Shown: one piece after another, positions 28,789 to 39,072 of the stretch
Layout of the letters: the number at the start of each line of letters is the position of its first letter
How positions within the stretch are numbered: position 1 is the first letter of the stretch
Source of the DNA: a candidate division KSB1 bacterium
Lineage (GTDB): Bacteria > Zhuqueibacterota > Zhuqueibacteria > Residuimicrobiales > Krinioviventaceae
Direction of reading: 5' to 3'
Length of the DNA: 64,000 nucleotides
Assembly (NCBI GenBank): GCA_034521575.1
Contig: JAXHMJ010000005.1
Coordinates: forward strand, 2,542,001-2,606,000
Notes under the pieces: generated by a model
Seen by the model: the letters and a program-made list of their open reading frames with translations, nothing else
The model's database searches: none
What the model was told of the DNA's origin: nothing
Program-made: the position numbers and the translations under genes

Positions 28789-29720
28789 TTAAAAACGTGC
28801 AGCGGCTTTCAAACGCTGGTGCAGCAGGTCACCGCATTTTTTCGGTTCCTGGCGCACCAGCTGGTGACCGGAATGCTCAAACCAGAACAAGCGTTTTTCG
28901 GGACTTTTGAGAGCATTGAATGCTTTCTCAATCAGGTCTCCGGCGTTCAGAAAGTCATATCGACCGGACAGGAACCAGGCCGGGATGTCCAGTCTTTGAA
29001 TATCAATCCTGTGATTTAACAGCGCCGGATAGATTCGGCGGTAAAATGAGCGTTTGCGGCGGGCAGGGCCCCGCGCCATCGTACAGCGGTTGTCCCAAAC
29101 CGACCATTTATCCCGGAGCGGGGTCGCCTGAAACCGGATGTTCGCAGCGGTCTCTTCGAGATAAGAATAGATCAGCCGGTACGAGCTGCCCGACCGCTGA
29201 GAATAGGGCGGAGGACCGTTTTGCAGCATTTTCTGAAGAACACACGCCGGTGTCTCAGTGACTGGGCGGTGTTCAGAGCGCTTTGATAAGCGGAATGAAC
29301 CGTTTCTGCCGGTTTAATGCATTGCCCGATTCCTATATATGAATGATACAGATCAGGCTGCCGGGATGCCGCCGGTAGTGCAAACAGCGAACCGAAAGAA
29401 TGTCCGACCAGGATGACCGGTTGACGCGCGACCTGTTCACTCAACTGATGAATACAGTGAATGATGTGTTCATAAACCGGTGCCGGTTCCACAGCCAGCC
29501 TGTTCATTTGACGGCTGTTATTGCCGGTATACCAGATCATTAAACGGTATTTTGACAGCGTTGGACTCCAGATATCATACAGCCGGCGCAAATAGTACGG
29601 CCCGAAATCAATCCACAGCAAAACAGCGGCTGCATCTGTGCGCCCGCATGTCGTGACCCATTCGCTGTTGTTGCAGAGCCTGATTTGTTGATGTTGGCAA
29701 ACGTTAAATCGCAGTGACAT
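28789..29720 (-). CDS. Alpha/beta-hydrolase fold protein (one frameshift, altered oxyanion motif)
   Basis: Matches the hydrolase group that opens with N-G-x-EQWVTxRG: here CNNSEWVTTCGRTDAAAVLLWIDFGP. Nucleophile elbow VILVGHSFGSLFALP, then SYIGIGQ. In another frame (shift near 29230) follow the acid LSGRYDFLNA and the His in WFEHSGHQLV. The usual HGGPG oxyanion-hole motif is replaced by DFGPYY, and the region after MIWYTG is poorly conserved. The enzyme may therefore have changed function or be decaying. Substrate unknown. Confidence 0.6.
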
Positions 29721-29769
29721 AATATGTGACCCTGAAAGGCCGGCCACATTGGTGGCCGGCTTGGTTAAA

Positions 29770-30364
29770 TTACAATGAATATCTCAGATCCAGTCCGGCG
29801 CTTGCGTTTTTGATCAGGTTTGCCGGTGTGCCGATGAGTTCGATCGGGGAACTGTTGCGGTACCCCGTGGTCAAACCGATCTGGAATTGGTCGGACACAG
29901 TGATACCGGATACCCAGGCATAATTCCTGAACACCAAACGTCGTCTGGTCGATGATCTCTTCGTGCCAGACTTTATCGTCGCGGTATTCATTGTCATAAC
30001 GGTAATTGACCAGGCCCTGACCGGTCATCAGTGACAGAGATGCCTGCAGATGACGGGTCAACGGGATCAGGTGTTCGAGAAACAGTCCGCCATACACCAG
30101 ACCCATGTGATAGGTGCCGTCGTCCACCAGTTTGTTCATCTGATGATCGTAAATCAAACCGGAAGCAGTGAGTCCCAGTACCCAGTTCTCGTGTATGTTG
30201 ATCCCGGCGCTCACATCCAGATAACCGGCATTTTCAGAAAATACGCTGGAGGCCCGGCCGGATATTCCGATATAACCGTCGAGTCCGTATTGTTCCAGAG
30301 GTTGTGCGGCTGCGGTGAAAACGGCTGCAATGAGCAGTACCAGTGTGAGTGAAAGTTGTTTCAT
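29770..30364 (-). CDS. Small outer-membrane beta-barrel protein, function unknown (one frameshift)
   Basis: ATG 30364 after GGAGATTTAAA; signal peptide ends at FTAAAQP. About 198 residues once a shift near 29940 is joined. The mature part has repeating strand patterns (GYIGISGRASSVF, YHMGLVYGGLFLEHLI, FQIGLTTGYRNSSPIEL) and ends in LDLRYSL, a barrel-like end. I do not recognise a named family. Confidence 0.55.
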
Positions 30365-30507
30365 TTTAAATCTCCTGAATTGGTTCGTGGTTGTGTTTAT
30401 TACGCGATAAATATAGGTTGATTTTCCTGTAAAAAGAAATCAGAGACGACGAACACGCAGTCGGAGCGGAAGAACGCGTAAAAAGGAGAGATGAACCGCA
30501 GCAGAGT

Positions 30508-31514
30508 ATGAGGTTTTTATTTTTTCTCAGTGTTTTGATAGCGGCTGCCGTGAATGCGGCCGATCTGTCTTTTCCTCTGGTGGATACCGGGCAGAGTATT
30601 TGTTATGACGAGAGCCGGGAAATAACCGCACCCGGCGCAGGTGATCCGTTCTACGGCCAGGATGCCCAGATGAACGGCAATCAACCGAATTGCCGGGATA
30701 ACGATATCTGGCCATCGGATTGATGTGGGATCAGTCCGGAAGCCCGGAGGGCATGAACTGGCAGGAGGCGCTCGTCTGGGTGAAAGACAAAAATGCGGAA
30801 AATTATCTGGGTTATTCCGACTGGCGTCTGCCCAATGCCAAAGAACTGCAGAGCATTGTCGATTACGAACGCTCGTCGTCAGAGCCAAGTTCGCCCGCAA
30901 TCTCTCTATTATTTTCCGTGCCGGTGATTGAGGATGAGGAGGGGAATAAAGATTATCCGTTTTACTGGACCTCGACCACGCATGTGGAAAACCAGGGAGG
31001 AAATAAAGCTGTGTATATCAGTTTCGGGCGCGTGCTCGGATTTATGGAAATGCTGGCGGGTTCCGGCAATTATACTCTGACGGATGTGCACGGCGCCGGG
31101 GCTCAGCGCAGTGATCCCAAGCAGGGCGATCCTGCCGAGTATCCCTACGGCCACGGACCCCAGGGCGATGTGATCCGCATTTATAATTATGTACGGCCGG
31201 TGCGCAATATCAGCAGTACCGCCACCGATGTCGATCAGTCCGCGATCCCGACCGGATTTCGGCTTTATCAGAATGTTCCGAATCCGTTCAATCCGGTCAC
31301 CACTCTGGCTTTTAATCTGGATCAGAGTGGGCAAACTCGATTGACGATATACAATCTGATCGGGCAAGAGATTGAAATTCTGGTGGATGCCCGGCTGCCG
31401 GCGGGCGTGCACCGCTATCGATGGGACGCCGGTAATCAACCGGCCGGGATGTGTTTCTGTCGTTTGAGTTTCGCATCGCAACAGCAGGTCCGGCGTATGC
31501 TGCTGGTCAAATAA
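30508..31514 (+). CDS. Secreted DUF1566 (Lcl C-terminal) protein with sorting domain (one frameshift)
   Basis: Signal peptide MRFLFFLSVLIAAAVNA. A DUF1566 domain follows: LMWDQSGSPEGMNWQEAL, NYLGYSDWRLPNAKELQSI, FYWTSTTH, RIYNYVRPVR. The last 85 residues are a FlgD-like or type IX sorting domain (NVPNPFNPVTTLAFNL ... HRYRWDAG). The break at 30715-30722 (PSD stop where GLMWDQ continues in the next frame) fits one missing base. Such proteins are exported and probably surface-attached; DUF1566 domains are linked to lectin-like or adhesive roles, which I cannot confirm here. Confidence 0.75.
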
Positions 31515-31584
31515 AGAATCGGGGGCTGTGCATCTGAATGATGCACACATGAATTTGTATTCAAGGGTTTGTTTCAAAAAAACA

Positions 31585-31622
31585 GCACGCAAAGCCGTTC
31601 AGTCCTCCGTGTCTTTGCGTGC
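31585..31622. repeat. Hairpin with GCACGCAAAG arms
   Basis: Ten-base arms GCACGCAAAG (31585-31594) and CTTTGCGTGC (31613-31622) between the convergent DUF1566 and GH2 genes. The same 10-mer occurs inside the two direct repeats around trpF. It may act as a bidirectional terminator or belong to a dispersed repeat. Confidence 0.55.
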
Positions 31623-31682
31623 CATTTCTGCAAGTCAAACCGGACATCAAGTTGTGCGGAAATCCGGGTGATGACGAGTTTA

Positions 31683-34452
31683 TTATTTCATCTCCAGCAC
31701 CACCTGCGGGTCCAGGGGATAGCGTCCGAAATTCTCACCATAGATGGCCAGTCCGCCTGGCAGGCTGTCATCCACCTTGAACCGGATGACCAGTTCACCG
31801 CTTTGCGCGGCGCGCTGCAGCAGGTCCATTGAAATCCCGGCTTCGACCAGGTACCCGTAGGAACCGGCTTCATGCAGGGTGCGGTCCTGTTTCTGGGCGT
31901 GCCAGGAGAGAATGCCGCGGTGATCGGCCGGATCGTCTTTTAAATCAAATATGCCAAGGGACTCGCCGTTGAACTGCAGCGTCACGGCGCCGGGAAATTC
32001 ATCCGTATCGGTCATGGGATAGGAATTGGGATTGCGGCTGCGATCCACAGCGCCGCCGCCGCGCATGTAATCGCCTTCTACGCCGCCTGCTTCCCGGTCT
32101 TTGGTAAACAGCTGTTTGGCCGAGCATTCGGCGCGAAACACGGCGGATGCAATATCGTCCGGATTCAGGTCCTGCGGCCAGGGCAAACGATACTCGAAAT
32201 ACCCGGACCCGGCGCCGTTGACCTTGAGTCCGTCCATGACCTTCCACTGTTTATGCGACCAGACCGCGTCTTTAAAGCGGTCCGGGGCAAACGACAAAAT
32301 CCTCAGAGGCTTATCTGACCGAACCAGCGTTTCCGGTGTTCCACCGGTCACTCGGAATGACGTGAAATTGCGCTGCAATACGCGGCCGGTCGCGTCGCGC
32401 AGCACGAGGCGCAGAATGGCCAGACCCGGTTCATCGGGCAGGGTCAGCTTGAGCGGTGACAGGGCGTGGTTCATCCAGGGGGTGAACGGGACGATTCTAT
32501 CGGACTGCGGTCGCAGAGATTCCTGTCCCAGCGCATCGCGGAACAGCAGCTGAGTGGACAGGGTCAGAGAATCGGACGCGCAACAGCCGGTCATGAACGA
32601 GGCGTAAAGCGGCACCTCGACCGTTTCGCCCGGCCGGGCGTCCCGACAAATATCCTGGCCGGTGGAAATATAAAAGGCACTGTGCCAGTCACGCAGTGAC
32701 ATCCCCGGCACCAGATCGTCCAGTCCGGTGATCTTTGCGCTGCGGTCGTACTGATAATAACCATTCCATTCATTGATCACGTCATGGTGTTCCGTGTAAA
32801 GCCAGCCGGCGATCTCGGGATGCCGGCGGAATTCGTTGATCATGCGGTGATAATCGTAACTCCAGTCCACATCGCCGGTGCTGCCCTCATACCCCCACAC
32901 ATTGCCGCATTCGCTGTTGAAATTAGGTTCCACATCCTGTTTGCGTCCCTTGACGTAATTCCATTTTGAGCCCGGATAGGTGTTTTCGCAGATTTTGTCC
33001 AGATGCTCTTCCCAGGCATAACCGGGCAGATAAGCGTGCCAGGTATTCAGATCCGTGATCACATGATCTTTTTTGTTCGGGGAATTGTCTTCTACCAGAC
33101 GCGTGGGATCCAGTTTTTTGGCCAGATGAACCATCTCTGCCACCCAGTTTTGGGTTTCTTTGGTGTACACCCGTTCATCATCCTTTTCCGTTTTGGTAAC
33201 CAATCCCCAGGTTTCATTGAACAGCACCCAGGAGAATATGGACGGATGATTGAAATCGCGTTTTCAGCATACCGCGCAGGGCAGTGAGAAAGTCCTGCTG
33301 CATGGGTTCAGTCGGTTCGCCCCAGCTGTTGGGCACATCCGCCATGATCAGCACGCCCAGCCGGTCGGCCCAGTACAGTTTGCGCGGCGGATCGATTTTG
33401 ACATGGATGCGCTGACCGTTCAGACCCAGTCGACGGGTGCGCAGAATGTCATTACGTATAAATTCGTCACTGGGATACGTATAATAGCCTTCGGGATGAT
33501 AGGCCTGATCCAGCGCCATCTGCAGATACACTGGTTCGTTGTTGAGCGCCACATAGGGGAAATCCGTGCCCGGCAGCATTTCCACACTGATTTTGCGCAT
33601 GCCGAAATAAGTGGACACCCGGTCGGTGGCCTGTTTGGTCAAGAGTTCGACCTCGACGTTGTAAAGAAACGGATTCTCCAGCGTCCACAGCCGCGGATCC
33701 TCGATTTTCACAACAAATTCGAACTCTTTTGTGTTTCCTTTGACAGCCCGTCTGACCTCCGGCACGCCGCTGTTCATAAATGTTAAAATCAGACCGGCGC
33801 TGCCCTGCAGAGGCCGGGCGAATTCACCCTTGACGGTGACTGTCTCTGTGTCAATATCCGGCGTGAAATGAATATAATCAATGTGCTCCTGCGGCCGCGC
33901 TTCCAGATACACGGTCTGCCAGATGCCGCGTGCATTGCCGTAGCCTTGTTTGCCGAACAGCTTGAACTCGTGTTCCGTGTCATCGGCGCGAATCACCAGT
34001 TTCTGCGGCGTGCCGAAATAGACGTACGGCGTCAAATCAAGTTCAATCGGCGTATAGCCGCCGCGGTGCTCTCCGATCTTGTGGCCGTCCAGCCAGACCG
34101 TGGTGTGCCAGTCCGAGGCGCCGATGATCAGATGCACCTGTTTGCTCTTCCATTTTTGCGGAACCACAATGTCCCGGTGATACCAGCCGATATCCGCCTG
34201 ATCGGTGATCCCGGACAGGGGCGCGCCCCAGGGAAACGGAACGGTGATCTCCTGTCCAAAGTCCTCCGGGTAGCGGTACCATTGCTCGGAATTGCCGCGG
34301 TCCTGCGGATGGAACCGGAAATTCCAGTCGCCGTTCAGATTGATCCACTCGCTGCGCTTGAAATCCGGTCGCGGATGTTCGGGCAGGGGGATGGTTTGGG
34401 AATATAATGAGACGATGCAGAGCAGGGTGAGGGATAGTATTATTTTATTCAT
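31683..34452 (-). CDS. Glycoside hydrolase family 2 protein, secreted (one frameshift)
   Basis: Signal peptide MNKIILSLTLLCIVSLYSQ after AGGAG. The sugar-binding jelly roll has DWHTTVWLDGHKIGEHRGGYTP in outline, then the immunoglobulin-like domain and TIM barrel. The acid/base Glu is in LFNETWG and the likely nucleophile in FNSECGN. A C-terminal beta-rich extension of about 250 residues follows. The first 410 residues and the rest are in different frames, joined near 33240 where the NHPSIFSWVLFNETW reading is split. Full length about 920. Likely a beta-galactosidase, beta-glucuronidase or related exo-enzyme acting outside the cytoplasm; the exact sugar is not readable. Confidence 0.85.
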
Positions 34453-35115
34453 CAGAACTCCTGTTTCAGGTGATTCAGTTTTATGGTGTGATCATCAGCG
34501 GTATGAAAATCATCTGTGCATCCGATAAACCGCTGATTTCAGGCCGTGCCCGGTTGGATATTCACTCCTCTGAAAGACACACCGATGTTTTCGTTTAGCG
34601 CCAAAGCGCGTTATGTATTATGCACAAAATTATGCCAATATTCAACAAGTTTTTATTTCAAGATGATATGAATTTCAGCTTTTTTAGTACTGCACACCGG
34701 TTTGCCGTCCTGCTGAGAAACGCAGGCCGTCCGCTCGGCTGCCTGTCTTCCGCTTCCCCCTCTGTTTTCATAATGTGCTATGTTTGTATGCATTGCCTAA
34801 GAATACTTGTTTGATCTGATTTGCATTCGAGAACCTGTCTTTTCGGATATTGATCTCGGAACGGTTGCTGTTATTATGGTAATTTTCGAGTTCAACCGCA
34901 CCCTCTCGTGCCAAAACTTCATTTTGGTACGCCATTGCCCGCGAAACTTTGTTTCGTGTCTGTCCTGGGTCTCAGATCATATCTCACGATTGCGTCTGGA
35001 TTCCACCCCGTCGCGCAGGAGTGTCGAAGGCTCTACCTCTTGAAACGCTGAAACTCATAGCTCTACCTCCGGTTATTAACGGCTTGGAGGCCGTGTAACA
35101 GAAGGATTGCTCACA
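34453..35115. other. Intergenic, no supported gene
   Basis: About 660 bases between the start of the GH2 gene and a REP-like hairpin. Short open frames exist but lack coding character and resemble nothing known. Confidence 0.45.
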
Positions 35116-35179
35116 GTAGGATGGGTTTGTAACGAATTTTCATTAAACCCGGATAAACGTCATTACAAACCCATCCTAC
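35116..35179. repeat. RAYT-family hairpin at the 3' end of the dehydrogenase gene
   Basis: Arms GTAGGATGGGTTTGTAA (from 35116) and TTACAAACCCATCCTAC (35163-35179) with about 30 bases between. It is the same family as the hairpins around the RAYT gene at 63181-63684. On the minus strand the TAG within GTAGG is the stop codon of the dehydrogenase gene. Confidence 0.85.
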
Positions 35180-36093
35180 TCACAAATGGTAATTGCAACA
35201 TTGCCTCTCTTATGCCCCTGATCCACATAGCGGTGAGCCTCGACTATGTCATTCAGGGAATACGTCCGGTCCAGAACGGGCCTGAGTTTGTTCTGCTCGA
35301 TCAGGTCTTTGAGAAACAGCAGATCGTTTTCCGTCATTTTTTCAAGATGCGAATTATTGAGAAACACCCCGTTCGTTTTCAATATGGGTTTGCAGCGGCG
35401 GCGACTGGATTTCATCACAGCGTCATAGACCACATCGTATCGGTCGCCGGTTTTGGTAAAATCCTCACGGGTATAATCAATGACTTTATCCGCTCCCAGG
35501 GATAGAACCAGCTCAAAATTCCCGGCGCTGCACACTGCCGTGACATTGGCGCCATAATATTTGGCCAGCTGAATCGCATAGGTGCCGAGACTGCCGGAGG
35601 CGCCGTTGATGAGGATGCTTTGTCCCTTGCGGATATCGGCTTTTTGCAGGTTTTTCAATGCTGTCAGGGCGCCGGCCGGAACCGCAGGCCGCTTGTCGCA
35701 GGAGAGATTTCCGGGTTTCAGGGCAATCAGTCCGTTTCGTTCCGGATTTCCGTTTTTCACGGGCAGGCAGCGGTATTCGGCATATCCGCCCAGCCCGAAT
35801 CCGGTAAAGGCAAACACCGCATCTCCCGGTTTGAATGCGGCCACGTTGTTGCCGACGGATTCAATGATCCCGGCGATTTCCATGCCGGGAATCAGATTCT
35901 TTTTCGGTTTGAACAATCCAAAGGCCAGCCGCACCGGAAACGGATCGGCCCGGCGGATACGGGTGTCGCCGATATGGGCGGTGGCGGCGGCTGTTTTGAT
36001 CAATACTTCGTTGTTGTTCGGGACCGGTTTTTCCACCTGTGTGATTTTCAGGACATCCGGCGGACCGTAGCGGGCGCATATAACGGCTTTCAT
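35176..36093 (-). CDS. Zinc-independent MDR alcohol dehydrogenase/quinone oxidoreductase family protein
   Basis: 305 residues, cytoplasmic NAD(P)H-dependent oxidoreductase. MKAVICARYGPPDVLKI, PGMEIAGIIESVG, and the nucleotide-binding block ILINGASGSLGTYAIQLAKYYGA; no structural zinc cysteines. It ends VAITICE, and the stop TAG is supplied by the hairpin inserted at 35116-35179. The original C-terminus may have been slightly longer or different. The substrate is unknown; relatives reduce quinones or enones. Confidence 0.85.
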   Translation of the reverse strand: MKAVICARYGPPDVLKITQVEKPVPNNNEVLIKTAAATAHIGDTRIRRADPFPVRLAFGLFKPKKNLIPGMEIAGIIESVGNNVAAFKPGDAVFAFTGFGLGGYAEYRCLPVKNGNPERNGLIALKPGNLSCDKRPAVPAGALTALKNLQKADIRKGQSILINGASGSLGTYAIQLAKYYGANVTAVCSAGNFELVLSLGADKVIDYTREDFTKTGDRYDVVYDAVMKSSRRRCKPILKTNGVFLNNSHLEKMTENDLLFLKDLIEQNKLRPVLDRTYSLNDIVEAHRYVDQGHKRGNVAITICE

Positions 36094-36154
36094 GTCAAGA
36101 TTCCCATTACAGATTCAAAATTTGATACATCCATAATCCTCTTCTTGTAACAAT

Positions 36155-36545
36155 TTATTGACTTTCTTTATCAAAATACTTGGGATCAAATTCCCCTCCC
36201 AGCCATTCAATGGTGCTTTCATATTCTTTATGATCAGGATCTTTGAGGATGTCCAGCATGTCAGAATAACCGAATGCACCCCCGCAATCCTCCGGCGGAC
36301 AATTCATCTCACCGTCCAGACAGACAGGATATTGGGTGTCTTCATCAAAGGCAAGTATCTTTTCCAGAACAATATCATGTTCCCAGCCATCGCCAAAGTC
36401 ATACTCGTAAATGATTTTCTCTTTTTTGTTAATAAATCAGAGAGCCTAATATTTTTATAATCTACTTGAAAATTGTCATCAAAATCAATCTCTGGGGATT
36501 TATGTGTAAAAATAACATTGTTTTTGATAAATTGATGCGCTGTCA
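36155..36545 (-). pseudogene. Truncated, frameshifted pRiA4b ORF-3-like protein
   Basis: Stop-to-stop reading on the minus strand gives HQFI..., VDYKNIRLSDLLT, then after a shift at the A6/T6 run (36422-36427) IIYEYDFGDGWEHDIVLEK, NCPPEDCGGAFGYSDML and WLGGEFDPKYFD. These are the hallmark blocks of the plasmid pRiA4b ORF-3 / IS1096 TnpR-like family. The N-terminal 45 or so residues are missing at the junction with the GH36-like remnant (its stop is at 36543). Both genes seem cut by the same rearrangement. Confidence 0.7.
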
Positions 36546-37535
36546 GCCGTCCCAGTGACCTTCTCTGGGTTCACCGAATCCGGGCAAATCTTTGCGGAAC
36601 GACATGTAATTGTATTGGTTCTGCATGTCCCGCATCCAGTCGGACCACGCCTTGATGCGCGCCCGTTGTTGCGACGGCACCTGGCGCGGATCGCCGAGCA
36701 CGATGGGCAGGGTGTTGATCAGGGATTTCAGGGCAAATTCAAACTCGGGATCGTCCAGCGCCTGATTGCCGATGACCAGCGAGCTGGCCGGCAGGGCGGG
36801 GGAGCGCCACCAGGCTATGTGACGAACGCGCAGGGGGCCCACCGGCGACGGCGATTCGAAATTGGACAGCCAGTTGACCTCGGCGTGCCTGGCAATGGCG
36901 TAATCCATGAGCTGCAGTTTGCCGGCGGTCTCGAACGTACAGTCGATGAACAGCTCCGGCGCCTCGCGGTGCAGATCATCAAACAGTCCCAAAAGACGTT
37001 CATAGAACACAATGAACGACTCGCGGTGATCGCGGTAATAGGGGTGATCCGTGGCATAGGACCCGGACAGCGAATCATTGTTCACATAAGCGCTGGTGAC
37101 CACGGCGAAATCCAGTTTCAGATCCTGATCTCCGGTGTTGATGAACGTGCACACCTCTGCGTATGACCGGCAGTCCCGGATAGGTCAGATAGCGGATTCT
37201 CGATCTCGAAATCGGGTTGGGGGAACGCATCCGGCCAGACGCAGACACAGTCCGCTGCCGCCGCTGCTGTCCCGGATGACGGTTTTTCCCAGCAGCCGCC
37301 AGCCGCTGAATCCGCTGTAGAGCTTGTCATTGACGCGGAAGGAAAAATTGCGGCTTTTTGTGATAAATTGACTGCAATCGGCGTGCAGGAGCAGGGAAGT
37401 TGAGAACAGGCTGTCGTTCTGAAGCGTGAGGGTCCGGGTAATGCGGGCGTTTCCGATTTCATAGTCTGCCGGTGATCCGGTGATCCCGGACACGGGAAGG
37501 ATAATACATAAAACCGCGAATATGAATGATATCAT
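36543..37535 (-). pseudogene. Remnant of a GH36-like alpha-galactosidase
   Basis: The N-terminal part (37185-37535) has a signal peptide and the beta-sandwich start YEIGNARITRTLTLQNDS. A second frame reads YLTYPGLPVIRR, then CTFINTGDQDLKL. The next 200 residues hold catalytic-domain end blocks: HREAPELFIDCTFETAGKLQ, HAEVNWLSNFESPSPVGPLR, VIGNQALDDPEFE. In this family several hundred residues should separate NTG from the APELFIDC block; here only about 40 do, so a large internal part is deleted. The C-terminus is also lost at the pRiA4b junction. Family assignment is by pattern and moderate. Confidence 0.5.
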
Positions 37536-37550
37536 GGCGTTGCCTGTCTA

Positions 37551-39043
37551 TTACTTTTTACCGGTTTGTAAAACTTGCACTACCGCCACATAAGACCGGT
37601 GATCTTTGGGCGTCAGGGTGAGGATGCGCTGCGGTCCCCACCAATCGGTGCCGTCGAAATGATCCCATTCGGGTTCTATGATTGTTTCCTCGCTCCAGGT
37701 GCGGGCGGCAACATCCAGCCATTTGACCGAGACTTTTTTTACATACACCCATGGGTCCAGGTGAACCGTGGCCCGGCCGGCGGGAAAATACACTGCATAT
37801 GTTTTGCCGATATTTGCCAGACAATAGGAATCCACCGAGTTGCCCACGGTTGAGAACGCTTCATAGGGTTCGGCGCTGTAAATATCAAATGTATCCAGGA
37901 ACATATTAACGGCGCGCAGGGTTTGCTGCGCGCGCTCGGAAAGTCCGATGCCCCAGCCCCAGGCGCCGCTGTCGCGCTGGCCGGTCGGTGAAACCGCGTG
38001 GACGCGGCGCCGCCGAAAATATTTCTCCAGAATCGTTCCACCGCTTCCTTTTCGCTCCCCGCTGCGGTATTGAGTCCGACACCCTCGCCATACACTTTGA
38101 CGTTGTTGATGGGCATCGGCCCCTCGTCGCTCATGGCGATCATTTTTCGCCAAAAAAGCAGGTTTTCCCAATGTTTCTTGCCGACCGGTCCCAGGGCATC
38201 CTGGTTGTTCTGGGAAACATCAACAAAACTGAAAACATCCCGCCGGCTCATGACCCGGCGCACGGAAATGTCCGGCGCAAACCGCATGGTGGTCACGTGA
38301 ATCGTTTTCCCCCGCGCTTTTGCCGCTTTTTTGATATCAGTCGCCCAGTAATTATCCCATTCCATGTCGAGACCGCTTTCATTGCCAATGTTGTAAATAA
38401 TGTGATTGTATCGCGCCGAGATGGACATGAGACGGTCGACGTAACGATGCTGATAGTCGAGCGCTTTTTGATTTTCATCTTCAAGGGAACCGCCATAGTA
38501 ATCCCAGGCATTTTCAATGGCGCCCGCTTCCCAGTTGATGTTGTTTTCAGGATTCAGAGGATGTACGGCAAAACGACCGTACACATCGTCGCCCGAAAGA
38601 TCGAACCAGTCCGAGAGAGTCAGATGAACGATAATGCCGCGTTTTGCGGTCTCGTCGAGAAAAAAGGTTAATTGATCCCAATAAGCCTCGTTCCACTGCT
38701 CCAGATCGTAACGGCCGTTGTCGAGTTGTTTGACGGCAAAAATATTGCCTTCACTCCGGTCGCTCATGGTGTTGCGCACATAATTGCCGCCCATTGATTT
38801 TATCAGATCAAGATGCTCGATGAGAGCATCGCCGTTCCACTGAAGCAGGTTGTCGTCATCGCTGGCGCCGATGAGCATCATGGGCTTGCCGTCGTATTCC
38901 CAGAATACGCAGGAATTGTCGCGCCAGGGCTGAATGGAACCGGCATCGCCGGCCTGTGCATTGCCCGAGGCGGTCAGGAACATTGCGGTAAAAATGGTCA
39001 TCCATAAAGTATGCGCCAAACGACTGAAAAATTTCTTGTCCAT
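37551..39043 (-). CDS. Putative glycoside hydrolase, apiosidase/DUF4038-like (copy 1, one frameshift)
   Basis: Secreted (beta/alpha)8-type enzyme family, four members in this cluster. Start MDKKFF at 39043 with AGGA 8 bases upstream; signal peptide to NAQAG. Blocks: YDGKPMMLIGASDDDNLLQW, MGGNYVRNTMSDRSEGN, IIYNIGNESGLDMEWDNYW (candidate acid/base Glu), NNVKVYGEG, ERFWRNIFGGAASTRFHRP. The C-terminal beta-sandwich (YCLANIGKTYAVYFPAGR) is in another frame, joined near 37960. About 495 residues. The substrate is unknown; the GH2 and DUF1080 neighbours suggest plant-type glycans. Confidence 0.6.
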
Positions 39044-39072
39044 ATTCTCCATCCTTTTCTTTTGGAAGTCAT

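Noticed and set aside
34453-35115. tRNA or small RNA gene
   Set aside because: No cloverleaf-like arms, TTCRA loop or promoter-terminator pair could be found.
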